Part shown: piece after piece, positions 9,177 through 17,245 of the stretch
Layout: each line of letters starts with the position of its first letter
Position numbering within the stretch: position 1 is the first letter of the stretch
Origin: Oscillibacter valericigenes
GTDB taxonomy: Bacteria > Bacillota > Clostridia > Oscillospirales > Oscillospiraceae
NCBI RefSeq assembly: GCF_021531315.1
Contig: NZ_JAFBIQ010000019.1
Span: 1 to 39,071, forward strand
Length of the DNA: 39,071 nt
Reading direction: 5' to 3'
The notes under the pieces: generated by a model
What the model saw: the letters and a program-made list of their open reading frames with translations, nothing else
The model's database searches: none
What the model was told of the DNA's origin: nothing
Program-made: the position numbers and the translations under genes

Positions 9177-11165
9177 TTATCCTTCTAAATACTGGTCAAT
9201 GGCGGCGACGAGCTGCTCGCGCACCTCGTCCACCGTCCCGTCCGGGATCTGACCGCCCGCAGTGGTGGAGTTACCGCCGCCGCCGAGCTTTTCCATGATG
9301 AGCTGCACATTGATCTCGCCGAGCGAGCGCGCCGAAAGGTTCACGCCCTTGTCGTGCTTGAAGAGCACGAAGGACGCGCGCACGCCGCGCAGCGTCAGCA
9401 GCTCATCAGAGGCCTTGGCCGCGGTCACGCGGTCGATCTCCTGCTCCACCGCCGCAATGGCGATGTCGTCGCGGTAAAGCTCCGCGTGGCGGATGATGTC
9501 GTAGCGCTCGATCATGTCGGAGAGCGTCCCCTGGAACAGCCGCTGCACATCTGCCGTGTCCACGCCCGCGCGGCGCAGCAGCGCCGCCGCCTCAAAGGTG
9601 CGCCCGCCTGTGCGCATGGTGAAATTCTTGGTGTCGAGCACGATGCCCGCAAACAGGGCCTCGGCCTCGGCGCGCAGCAGGTCGCTCGGGTCGACGAGGT
9701 ATTGCAGCAGCTCGCTCACCAGCTCCGAGGCCGACGAGGCGTAAGGCTCGTGGAAGTTGAGCGCAGCGGATTCGATGTAGCTTGCCGCGCGGCGGTGGTG
9801 GTCGATGACCGCCACGCGGTTGCAGGTGTCGAGCAGCTGCTCGGACTCCACAAAGTCGGGTCGGTTGGTGTCCACCACCACGAGCAGCGCGCCGGCCTGC
9901 GCCTTGATGAAGGCGTCGCTGCCGCTGATGAAAGCATCCTTATACTCCGGCAGGGCTGAAAGGCGCTTGAGCACGGGGGCAGCGGCGCTGCCGTCCATGT
10001 CAATGACGATCTGTGCCTTCTTGCCGCGCTTGCGCGCGATGCAGCAAACGCCCGCCGCCGCGCCCACGGAGTCGAAGTCGGCGTGCTTGTGCCCCATGAC
10101 GAACACCTGGCTCGCGTCGGAGATCAGCTCGCCGAGGGCGTTGGCCATCACGCGGGACTTGACCTTCGTGCGCTTTTCGGTGGACTTCGTCTTGCCGCCG
10201 TAGAACTCGAAGTCAAGGCGGTTGCGCACCACGACCTGATCGCCGCCGCGCGAGAGCGCCATTTCGATGGAGAGCCCCGCATTCTTAAAGAGCGTTTCAT
10301 AATCGTCAAAGTCCTTGCCGATACCGATGGAGAGCGTCGCGGCGACGCCGTCCTCGGTGACGACGGAGCGCACCGCGTCGAGCACGCTGAACTTACCCTC
10401 AAGGAGCGTGTGATAGTGCTGCTCGGTCAGCAGCAGCAGATAGCGGTTGCGGTCGTACTTGCACAAAAGCCCCTGCGTGTCCGCCACCCACGCGCTGATC
10501 TTCTCGTCGATCTGCGCGAGCACCGACGAGCGTGCGGCCTCGGTGCCGGCCTTCATCAGCTCCTCGTAGTTATCGAGCATGAGAACGGCCACGATGGGGC
10601 GATTTTCCTCGCTTTTCTTTTTCAGCTCGTCCTGCTCGGTGGTGTCCATCCAGTAGGTCAGCGCAAGAAGCCCGCGCGCGCCGCCGCGCCCGCTCGGGTG
10701 CGTGAGGCTGCCGAACACGCGGAAATTCCTGCCGTTGACGCGCACCGTTTCGGGGCATTCGTTCTTTCCCTCCAGCAGCCACTGGTCGGAAAAGCCCGGC
10801 AGCGCGTCCTCCAGGCGGTTATCGAAGAGATTTTCCTTCATGCCTGTGAGCTGCAGAAAAATCTCGTTGCTCCACAGCACCTCCTGCGTGTCGGGGCGGA
10901 AGACCATCATCGCAAAGGGCGCGGAGAGCATCGACGCCTTGCCCGCGCTCGCCACATCGTCGGTCATATCCTCCACATAGCGCTGGATGCTCTCGCGGCG
11001 TTTCTGCGCCGTGCGGCGAAAGTAGACATAGGCCAGCGCGACCACAGCGGTCTCGATGGCGCCGAGAATGGGCTCTGCCCACAGCGTCGCTGCGCAGAAG
11101 ACCGCGGCGATGAGAAAATACAGCCGCATATTCGGTTCGGTCAGCTTGTTGACCCGTTTGCTCAT
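9177..11165 (-). CDS. gdpP: GdpP-type cyclic-di-AMP phosphodiesterase (DHH/DHHA1)
   Basis: 662 aa, matching B. subtilis GdpP/YybT. The family hydrolyses the second messenger c-di-AMP, which controls potassium and osmotic balance. Two membrane helices (about 14-50) precede a PAS-like region (MMVFRPDTQEVLWSNEIF), a degenerate GGDEF-like domain, and a DHH domain with HKHADFDSVGAA and IDHHRR plus a DHHA1 tail ending GGGNSTTAGGQIPDG. The frame is open about 100 codons further upstream, but the promoter at 11227-11255 falls inside that extension. The ATG at 11165 has GGGAGG in place and starts just before the membrane helices. It heads the operon. Confidence 0.93.
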   Translation of the reverse strand: MSKRVNKLTEPNMRLYFLIAAVFCAATLWAEPILGAIETAVVALAYVYFRRTAQKRRESIQRYVEDMTDDVASAGKASMLSAPFAMMVFRPDTQEVLWSNEIFLQLTGMKENLFDNRLEDALPGFSDQWLLEGKNECPETVRVNGRNFRVFGSLTHPSGRGGARGLLALTYWMDTTEQDELKKKSEENRPIVAVLMLDNYEELMKAGTEAARSSVLAQIDEKISAWVADTQGLLCKYDRNRYLLLLTEQHYHTLLEGKFSVLDAVRSVVTEDGVAATLSIGIGKDFDDYETLFKNAGLSIEMALSRGGDQVVVRNRLDFEFYGGKTKSTEKRTKVKSRVMANALGELISDASQVFVMGHKHADFDSVGAAAGVCCIARKRGKKAQIVIDMDGSAAAPVLKRLSALPEYKDAFISGSDAFIKAQAGALLVVVDTNRPDFVESEQLLDTCNRVAVIDHHRRAASYIESAALNFHEPYASSASELVSELLQYLVDPSDLLRAEAEALFAGIVLDTKNFTMRTGGRTFEAAALLRRAGVDTADVQRLFQGTLSDMIERYDIIRHAELYRDDIAIAAVEQEIDRVTAAKASDELLTLRGVRASFVLFKHDKGVNLSARSLGEINVQLIMEKLGGGGNSTTAGGQIPDGTVDEVREQLVAAIDQYLEG

Positions 11166-11226
11166 AAATGCTCCCTCCCTGCTCCAACAGCAATAGAAAA
11201 GGCGGAAAGATGGATATAGATATGAT

Positions 11227-11255
11227 ATTATAGCACAACGGCGCGCGGGGGTAAA
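11227..11255 (-). promoter_or_regulatory. Sigma-A promoter of the gdpP–rplI–dnaB–tilS–hpt–ftsH operon
   Basis: On the minus strand, TTTACC (11250-11255), 17 bp, TATAAT (11227-11232), with TGC before the -10. It lies about 60 bp upstream of the gdpP start and is divergent from the RNase J promoter. Confidence 0.7.
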
Positions 11256-11307
11256 TAGTCTTTGCGATAAAAAATTCACCCCCGCAGACGGGGCGACAAA
11301 AAAAGAG

Positions 11308-11336
11308 TGTACATTTTCGGGAAATCGTGGTATACT
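11308..11336 (+). promoter_or_regulatory. Sigma-A promoter of the RNase J gene
   Basis: TGTACA (11308-11313), 17 bp, TATACT (11331-11336), preceded by TGG, making an extended -10. It predicts a 5' leader of roughly 205 nt before the TTG start at 11549. Confidence 0.65.
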
Positions 11337-11410
11337 ATACAATACAGATCGTATTGAACCGACTTTGCGCGGTTTGAATAGAGCAAAAGTCCATAGGAAA
11401 ACGAGCAAGG

Positions 11411-11470
11411 GCGCCAACGGTGCGAAGCGCTCCGCGGAACAGGGCGGAGCGCGCGGCACGGACGCCGTTG
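11411..11470 (+). promoter_or_regulatory. Structured 5' leader of the RNase J mRNA
   Basis: Within the roughly 205-nt leader, GCGCTCCGC (11427-11435) pairs perfectly with GCGGAGCGC (11444-11452). An outer helix, CAACGG (11415-11420) with CCGTTG (11465-11470), encloses it. No T run follows, so it is not a terminator. RNases often autoregulate through their own leaders; that role here is inference. Apart from the two promoters and this structure, I see nothing else in the 11166-11548 gap. Confidence 0.5.
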
Positions 11471-11548
11471 TTTCCGTGCGGTCATTTCCGCGCGGCGCAG
11501 GCTTTGCTCCTCAATTTTTGAAAACCCAATTTAAGGAGTGAACACATT

Positions 11549-13210
11549 TTGGCAGAAAATCTGAAGATCATCCCGCTTGGCGGGCTCAACGAGATCGGCA
11601 AGAACATGACCGTTTATGAATACGGCGGTGAGATCATCGTCGTGGACTGCGGCATGGCCTTTCCCGACGACAATATGTACGGCATCGACCTCGTCATTCC
11701 CGATGTGAGCTATCTCGCCAAGCACAAAAACCGCATCCGCGGCCTTTTCATCACCCACGGCCACGAGGACCACATCGGGGCCATTCCCTATGTCCTCAAG
11801 CAGGTCAATATGCCCATCTACTGCACCCGCCTGACCGCGGGGCTGATCCGGCTGAAGCTCGAAGAGCACGGTCTTTTGAAAACGACGAAGATCGTCACGG
11901 TCGAGAGCGGCATGACGGTCAAGGCAGGCAAGTTCAGCGTGGAGTTCATCCATGTCAACCACTCGATCGCCGACTCCGTGGCCTTCGCCATCCACACGGG
12001 TCTCGGAACCGTCGTCCACACGGGCGACTTCAAGATCGACTCCACGCCCATCGACGGCGAGGTCATCGACCTCGCGCGCCTCGGCGAGCTGGGCAAGCAG
12101 GGCGTGCTCGCGCTGCTCGCGGACTCGACGAATGTCGAGCGCCCCGGCTACACGATGAGCGAGCGTATGGTCGGCAAGACCTTTGACCGTCTCTTTGCCG
12201 GCTGCAAGCAGCGCATCATCGTCACCACCTTTGCCTCCAATGTCCACCGCATCCAGCAGGTCATCGACGCGGCGGCGGCGGTGGGCCGCAAGGTCGCCGT
12301 TACGGGCCGCAGCATGGAGAATATCACCAAGGTCGCGGTCGATCTCGGCTATATGAAGCTGCCGAAGAACACCGTGACGGACATCAACAAAATAAAGTCC
12401 CTCCCGCTCGACAAGCAGGTCATCGTCACCACCGGCTCGCAGGGCGAGGAGATGAGCGCGCTGCACCGCATGGCGTTCTCGCAGCACAAGCAGATCGAGG
12501 TCGGCCCCGGCGACCGCGTCATCATCTCCGCGAGCGCCATTCCCGGCAACGAAAACACGGTCTCGCGCGTCATCAACGAGCTCTTCCGCAAGGGCGTGGA
12601 GGTCATCTACGACCGCGCGGATATGCTCCATGTCTCCGGCCACGCCTGTCAGGAGGAGCTGAAGATCATCCACGCGCTCACAAAGCCGAAGTATTTTATC
12701 CCTGTTCACGGCGAGCAGCGGATGCTCCAGATCCATAAGAACCTCGCCATGTCCATGGGCATGGACCGCAAGAACATCGCCATCTGCGAAAACGGCGACG
12801 CGGTGGAGATCACCGCGCGCTCGATGAAGCTCGTGCCGGGCATGGCGCCCGCTGGCGAGGTGTTCGTGGACGGCAGCGGCGTGGGCGATGTCGGCGCGGT
12901 GGTGCTGCGCGACCGCAAGCACCTGGCCGAGGACGGCATGGTCGTGGTCGTGCTGCCCGTTTCCTCGCACGACGGCTATATGCTCGCCGAGCCCGAGATC
13001 ATCACCCGCGGCTTCATCTATGTTAAGGAGTCCGAGGAGCTGCTCAACGAGCTGAAAACCGTGGTCATGTCTGCCGCCGAGAGCGTGCTCGGCCGCCGCA
13101 GCCGCGACATGGGCGAACTCAAGGGCGCGATCAAGTCGGGCGTAAGCAACTACCTGTTCAAAACCACCAAGCGCAGCCCGATGGTCATTCCGGTCATCAC
13201 AAGGCTGTAA
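11549..13210 (+). CDS. rnj: Ribonuclease J
   Basis: 553 aa, the usual length. RNase J is a metallo-beta-lactamase/beta-CASP enzyme with 5'-3' exo- and endonuclease activity in mRNA turnover and rRNA maturation. The motif HGHEDH (H70, H72, D74, H75) binds the metals. GDFKID, the beta-CASP block (ADSTNVERPGYT, TTGSQGEEMSAL), VSGHACQEELK and PVHGEQRML are all present. The start is TTG with AAGGAG 10 nt upstream; no ATG fits. It cannot be assigned to J1 or J2 from the sequence alone. The gene is monocistronic and ends at a strong terminator. Confidence 0.95.
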   Translation: MAENLKIIPLGGLNEIGKNMTVYEYGGEIIVVDCGMAFPDDNMYGIDLVIPDVSYLAKHKNRIRGLFITHGHEDHIGAIPYVLKQVNMPIYCTRLTAGLIRLKLEEHGLLKTTKIVTVESGMTVKAGKFSVEFIHVNHSIADSVAFAIHTGLGTVVHTGDFKIDSTPIDGEVIDLARLGELGKQGVLALLADSTNVERPGYTMSERMVGKTFDRLFAGCKQRIIVTTFASNVHRIQQVIDAAAAVGRKVAVTGRSMENITKVAVDLGYMKLPKNTVTDINKIKSLPLDKQVIVTTGSQGEEMSALHRMAFSQHKQIEVGPGDRVIISASAIPGNENTVSRVINELFRKGVEVIYDRADMLHVSGHACQEELKIIHALTKPKYFIPVHGEQRMLQIHKNLAMSMGMDRKNIAICENGDAVEITARSMKLVPGMAPAGEVFVDGSGVGDVGAVVLRDRKHLAEDGMVVVVLPVSSHDGYMLAEPEIITRGFIYVKESEELLNELKTVVMSAAESVLGRRSRDMGELKGAIKSGVSNYLFKTTKRSPMVIPVITRL

Positions 13211-13215
13211 AACGA

Positions 13216-13259
13216 GAAAGAAGGACGGAGCGTTCCACAGAACGCTCCGTCCTTCTTTC
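13216..13259. terminator. Bidirectional terminator after RNase J
   Basis: A 19-bp perfect inverted repeat (arms 13216-13234 and 13241-13259, loop CCACAG) with A-rich and T-rich ends. It serves both RNase J (+) and the SLH/transglutaminase gene (-). Confidence 0.9.
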
Positions 13260-13269
13260 CGTATTTCGC

Positions 13270-14697
13270 TCACCATGCGTGGCGGGCGCGGGATTGCGCC
13301 TCGCTCATGCCGAAAAAACTCATATCCACGCGCGCGCCCTGGTCGCCCCAGGTCGTGTCGATGTGATAGCTCGTGCCGTCGAGCGTGGCGACCGTCCAGA
13401 TGTGGTCACTGTTCATCAGCGCGGTACACTCGATGCCCTCAAGCCGCAGCAGGAGGTTATAGGCGCCCGTGTAGCCGTCGCAGACGGCCACGCCGTCCAC
13501 CAGCGCACTGTACGCCAAGTGGCTCAGAGAGCTGCCGGAGACCGTCCCCTCGTCGTAGGCGCAGTTGTTGCACAGCCAAACAAAGTAGGCGCGGGCCAGC
13601 TCATACTGGCTCATGTCTCTTGTAAGATAGCCGCTCTCCCACAGCGCGTCGTGAACGAGGATCGCGCGCGAAAGCGTTGTCGCGCGGTATTTCCTCAGCT
13701 GCGCATCGTCGCAGGCTGTGGAGGAGAAGGTCAGCTCCACCTTGCCGCTGGGATAACTGCGGCAGGCGGCGGAATTATACATCTGCTCGCAGTAGCGCTT
13801 GACGCCCACGGTGAAGGCACGGGTAAGCTTTGTGGCCTCGTCGGCGCTCAGCGCGCGGTCATATTGCAGTGTGACGGTGTTGGCCTCGTCGCGGAGCATC
13901 CGACGCAGCACCGCGTCGACGGCACCCGCATCGTCGATCGCCGGTGCGGCGGAGACCTCGGCGGGCGCGGCAGCGAGACTTCCCCAGGTCGCACCCTCGA
14001 CGCTGCGATAGGGCAGCACCTGCCACGAAAGCGTCAGGCGCGCGGAGGGTTCAAGCATCCGCACGAGCAGCGCCGCGACCTCGCTGCGGCGGAGCGTGTC
14101 GTTCGGGCGGAAGGAGCCGCTCGCGTCTACGCCGCCCGCGATGCCCCACTTATAAAGAAGAAGGATGTCGCCTTGATAGGGCGTGTAGTCGTCCACATCG
14201 GTGATATACTGCCGCGCGGCGTAGCCGACGGTCACCGCCTCGGCATTGCGCTCATCGTAGCACTCCGCGCGCAGCGCAGGCGCAAGAATGCCCGCCGCCT
14301 GTGCGCGCGTGGCGGCGTCGGCGTAATGCCCGTCAAACGCATCGCTGAGCGCTCCGGCGGACTTGAGATAGTCCACGCCGGACTGGTACCACGCCTCCCC
14401 CGCCGCAGGCGCGGGGACGCGCTCGCCCATGTCGAGCGCGCGCAGGCGCGCGGCAAAGGCCGTCAGCTCCGCGACCGTGACGCTCTCGTCCGGCGCGTAG
14501 ACCGTGCGGCTCACGCCCTCGGTCAGGCCGTATTCATACAGCGCCGCAACGGGATCGTGATACCACGCCCGCGCACTCACATCGGAAAAGCGCTCGTCAT
14601 AGCTGCGCGTACGCGCAAAGGGCGCCGCCTCCGCCCGCGCGGCGGTGGAAAGCAGCAGGATCATTGCACAGAGGAAAAGCAAAGGCCGTTTTTTCAT
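13270..14697 (-). CDS. Secreted SLH-domain protein with transglutaminase-like domain
   Basis: 475 aa. A signal peptide (residues 1-22, ending AARAEA) is followed by three S-layer-homology-like repeats within about 36-215 (for example DVSARAWYHDPVAALYEYG and YKWGIAGGVDASGSFRPN). These would anchor the protein to cell-wall polymer. The C-terminal half is a transglutaminase/protease-like domain with a Cys in VAVCDGYTGAYN, a His in SDHIWTV and an Asp in YHIDTTWGD, the expected triad. Such proteins are thought to cross-link or cleave surface proteins; the substrate is unknown. AAGGAGC lies 7 nt upstream. It is in an operon with the LCP gene, 17 bp downstream of it. Confidence 0.8.
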   Translation of the reverse strand: MKKRPLLFLCAMILLLSTAARAEAAPFARTRSYDERFSDVSARAWYHDPVAALYEYGLTEGVSRTVYAPDESVTVAELTAFAARLRALDMGERVPAPAAGEAWYQSGVDYLKSAGALSDAFDGHYADAATRAQAAGILAPALRAECYDERNAEAVTVGYAARQYITDVDDYTPYQGDILLLYKWGIAGGVDASGSFRPNDTLRRSEVAALLVRMLEPSARLTLSWQVLPYRSVEGATWGSLAAAPAEVSAAPAIDDAGAVDAVLRRMLRDEANTVTLQYDRALSADEATKLTRAFTVGVKRYCEQMYNSAACRSYPSGKVELTFSSTACDDAQLRKYRATTLSRAILVHDALWESGYLTRDMSQYELARAYFVWLCNNCAYDEGTVSGSSLSHLAYSALVDGVAVCDGYTGAYNLLLRLEGIECTALMNSDHIWTVATLDGTSYHIDTTWGDQGARVDMSFFGMSEAQSRARHAW

Positions 14698-14714
14698 GGT
14701 GCTTGCTCCTTATC

Positions 14715-15731
14715 TCATGGTGTGAGAATATCCATATCCTCCAGCGTGAGCGGCTCGTTGTAGGGGTTGAGCGCCTCGTTGACAAGGTCGCAGGTGGCCT
14801 GTGCGTCGAGCACGTAGACCGACTGCTTTTTGTAATAGCCGGAGCCGTCGCCGGGAAGTGTGGCAAAATGGATGTTCTCCATGCCGATGTTCAGCGCCTC
14901 GTTGCCGAGCCAGACGAGGTTTCCGGCAGTAAGGTCGGTTTTGACATAGGTGCAGAAAATATCGACCATAGCGGGGATGTTTTTCACATTGCTCAGCTGC
15001 AAAAGCTGCTTGGCGACCGCCTTGAGAAACGCCTGCTGGGTGCCGATGCGGCCAATGTCCTCCGTACCGTAGCCGGAGCCGTCGTTGTTGTGGCGGAAAC
15101 GCACGACCTCCATCGCCTCCTGTCCGGTGAGGTGGCGCAGACCCTTGGTAAAGTGGATGTGCAGATCCTGATAGGGGTCGTCGTAATCCATGTTGATAGG
15201 AATATCAAAGTCCACGCCGTCGATCTGGTCGACCAGCGCGATGAAGCCCTTGAGATTGACCGTGACGTAGAAATTTACCGGCACGCCGAGCAGATTTTCG
15301 ATCTCGCTCATCAAAAGCTCCGTGCCGCCCTTGGCGTAGGCAAAGTTGAGCTTGTTGTTTTTGTACTCGTTGTGCAGCAGCGTGTCGCGCGGCAGACTCA
15401 CCAGGTCGATGCGCTTGTTGGGCACATCGAAACGAACAAGAATGTTCGTGTCGCTGCCGCCGTTGTCGTCGTCAAGGCCCGAGACGAGGATATTGTAGCA
15501 ATAATCCCGCTGCACGCGGCCCGCGGGAGCGGGATCGCCCGCCTGTCCCTCGTCCGTGGGCGTGTTGTCCGTCGGTGTCAAGACGGGCTTGTCCTTGTCA
15601 AGCTCCGGCGCACGAAAGACATATTTGACCGTCGCAAACACAGCGGTCGACAAAAAGAGAAGCGACAACAGCATGGCCGCAAGGCGCTCGCCGCGGCGCT
15701 TTGTGGAAGGTTTTTTCTGCATAGGGGACAT
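14715..15731 (-). CDS. LytR-CpsA-Psr (LCP) family cell-envelope protein
   Basis: 338 aa. LCP enzymes transfer polyprenyl-linked glycopolymers to peptidoglycan on the outside of the membrane. One N-terminal helix (about 18-38) follows a basic stretch. The LCP domain has NILVSGLDDD, DTNILVRFD, DLVSLPRDT, LNFAYAKGG, DFDIPINMDYDD, RFRHNNDGSGYGTEDIGRIGTQQAFL. The chosen ATG has AAAGGA 7 nt upstream; an ATG at 15722 is also possible. It is co-transcribed with the SLH/transglutaminase gene from a promoter at 15771-15799, which suggests joint work on wall polymers. Confidence 0.9.
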   Translation of the reverse strand: MSPMQKKPSTKRRGERLAAMLLSLLFLSTAVFATVKYVFRAPELDKDKPVLTPTDNTPTDEGQAGDPAPAGRVQRDYCYNILVSGLDDDNGGSDTNILVRFDVPNKRIDLVSLPRDTLLHNEYKNNKLNFAYAKGGTELLMSEIENLLGVPVNFYVTVNLKGFIALVDQIDGVDFDIPINMDYDDPYQDLHIHFTKGLRHLTGQEAMEVVRFRHNNDGSGYGTEDIGRIGTQQAFLKAVAKQLLQLSNVKNIPAMVDIFCTYVKTDLTAGNLVWLGNEALNIGMENIHFATLPGDGSGYYKKQSVYVLDAQATCDLVNEALNPYNEPLTLEDMDILTP

Positions 15732-15770
15732 GGTCCTTTCCTTTGGTGTCGAAAACGGAAGAATATTGTT

Positions 15771-15799
15771 ATTATACACATTATGTCAACAGACCGCAA
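15771..15799 (-). promoter_or_regulatory. Promoter of the LCP–SLH operon
   Basis: On the minus strand, TTGCGG (15794-15799), 17 bp, TATAAT (15771-15776). A TTGACA also lies nearby, but too close to that -10 to work with it. Confidence 0.55.
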
Positions 15800-15905
15800 G
15801 AGGAAAAAAAGAGCCTGCGCGGCCGACGGGAGCAAAGCACCTGCCTGCCGCGCGGTATTGCGATCGCCCCTTTTCTTTATAGGACGAAATTTTCAGGAAA
15901 AAGTT

Positions 15906-16154
15906 TCAGCTTCCCTTATATTTTTTTCTTGTGGCGATGCCGCCGCGGATGTGCCTCTGGGCCTTGTTGATCTCAAGGATCTCCTTGACCTGTCGGTAGA
16001 GGCCGGGGTTGAGCTGCGGCAGTCTGTCCTGCAGGTCCTTGTGGACGGTCGATTTGCTCACGCCGAACTTCTTGGCCGCGGCGCGCACCGTGGTGCGGTT
16101 TTCTATGATGTAAACTGCCAGATCGCAGGCCCGTTCTTCAATATTACCCTTCAT
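15906..16154 (-). CDS. spoIIID: Sporulation transcription factor SpoIIID
   Basis: 82 aa. SpoIIID is a DNA-binding regulator active in the mother cell during sporulation. The helix-turn-helix VRAAAKKFGVSKSTVHKDL and the following RLPQLNP, VKEILEINKAQRHIRGG and ATRKKYK segments match the family closely along its full length. AGGGAG is about 10 nt before the ATG. The promoter region has a good match to sigma-E consensus (16185-16213), as known for spoIIID in Bacillus. Its presence marks the host as an endospore former, at least genetically. Confidence 0.95.
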   Translation of the reverse strand: MKGNIEERACDLAVYIIENRTTVRAAAKKFGVSKSTVHKDLQDRLPQLNPGLYRQVKEILEINKAQRHIRGGIATRKKYKGS

Positions 16155-16184
16155 GCACGAAACACTCCCTATTCGAGTTGCTTC

Positions 16185-16213
16185 AATCTATGCGCACATG
16201 GGGGCGAATATGT
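16185..16213 (-). promoter_or_regulatory. Putative sigma-E promoter of spoIIID
   Basis: On the minus strand, ACATATT (16207-16213), a 14-bp spacer, then CATAGATT (16185-16192). This compares with the B. subtilis sigma-E consensus KMATATT – 14/15 bp – CATACANT. The position, about 30 bp ahead of the start codon, fits. Confidence 0.55.
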
Positions 16214-16233
16214 GCAAAGGCGGCGCACACAGC

Positions 16234-16262
16234 TTGAAAAGCAGCGCGCGGTCTGCTACAAT
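16234..16262 (+). promoter_or_regulatory. Sigma-A promoter of the envelope cluster
   Basis: TTGAAA (16234-16239), 17 bp, TACAAT (16257-16262), preceded by TGC. It is divergent from the spoIIID promoter and would drive the EamA gene and the four genes behind it. Confidence 0.7.
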
Positions 16263-16290
16263 GGGCAAAACAGTGATCGGGAGAGCGGCT

Positions 16291-17214
16291 ATGAGTGAGA
16301 AAAAGAGAACGCTGCGCGGCTTTTTGTGCGCGGCGCTCGGCGGCGTGTGCTGGGGCGCATCCGGCACGGTGGGGCAGTATCTCTTCACCCGCGAGGGCGT
16401 GGACAGCGGTTGGCTGACCGTGGTGCGGATGTTCCTCGCCGGCATTGTGCTGCTCGGCGGTGCACTCGTCAGGCACCGCGCAGCGCTGCGCGCGCTTTGG
16501 TCGGACCGACACGACGCTCTGCGCCTCGTGCTCTTCTCCGTCGGTGGGCTGATGACCTGCCAGTACACCTATCTCGCAGCCATCCGCCACTCCAACAGCG
16601 CGACCGCCACGGTGCTGCAATACATGGGGCAGGCGCTGATCCTGCTGTGGGTCTGCCTTCGCGCGCGCCGCCTGCCGACGCGGCGGGAGGGGACCGCTCT
16701 CATCCTCGCCCTCGGCGGCGCCTTCCTGCTTGCAACGCACGGCAGCCTGACCGCGCTCGCGCTCTCGCCGCAGGCGCTCTTCTGGGGACTGAGCGCAGCA
16801 GTGGCACTGATGCTCTATACGCTTCTCCCGGGCGATCTGCTGCGGCGCTATCCCGTGAGCGTCTGCACGGGCTGCGGTATGTTCATCGGCGGCGCGGTGC
16901 TGCTCCTGCTCACGCAGGCGTGGCGTATTCCGGTCACGCTCAGCGCGGCGGTCGTGCTCGGCACGCTGGAAATTTCCGTCGTCGGCACGGCACTGGCCTT
17001 CACCCTCTATCTTCAGGGCGTGAGCGATGTCGGCGGTGTGCGCGCGAGCCTGCTCGCCTGCACCGAGCCGGTCAGCGCGGCGCTGTGCGCGGCGCTCTGG
17101 CTGCGCACCAGCTTCGCGTGGCAGGACCTTCTCGGCTTTGCTTTCATTCTGGCGATGGCGGTGCTCATCGCGCTGCCCGAGCGCAGGCCGCGAGCGGAAC
17201 AAAAAAACATCTGA
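16291..17214 (+). CDS. EamA (DMT) family transporter
   Basis: 307 aa with about ten membrane helices in two EamA repeats (about 8-140 and 155-300). This is the usual plan of drug/metabolite exporters of the inner membrane. Signatures include GGVCWGASGTVGQYLF near the start and YLQGVSDVGGVRASLLACTEPVSAALCAALWL near the end. The frame is open to 16153, but the ATG at 16291 has GGGAGAG 6 nt upstream and lies after the promoter. The substrate cannot be told. It is 31 bp from the next gene, so probably co-transcribed. Confidence 0.85.
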   Translation: MSEKKRTLRGFLCAALGGVCWGASGTVGQYLFTREGVDSGWLTVVRMFLAGIVLLGGALVRHRAALRALWSDRHDALRLVLFSVGGLMTCQYTYLAAIRHSNSATATVLQYMGQALILLWVCLRARRLPTRREGTALILALGGAFLLATHGSLTALALSPQALFWGLSAAVALMLYTLLPGDLLRRYPVSVCTGCGMFIGGAVLLLLTQAWRIPVTLSAAVVLGTLEISVVGTALAFTLYLQGVSDVGGVRASLLACTEPVSAALCAALWLRTSFAWQDLLGFAFILAMAVLIALPERRPRAEQKNI

Positions 17215-17245
17215 TACACAAACATTTCGATCAGGAGGCGGAGAA

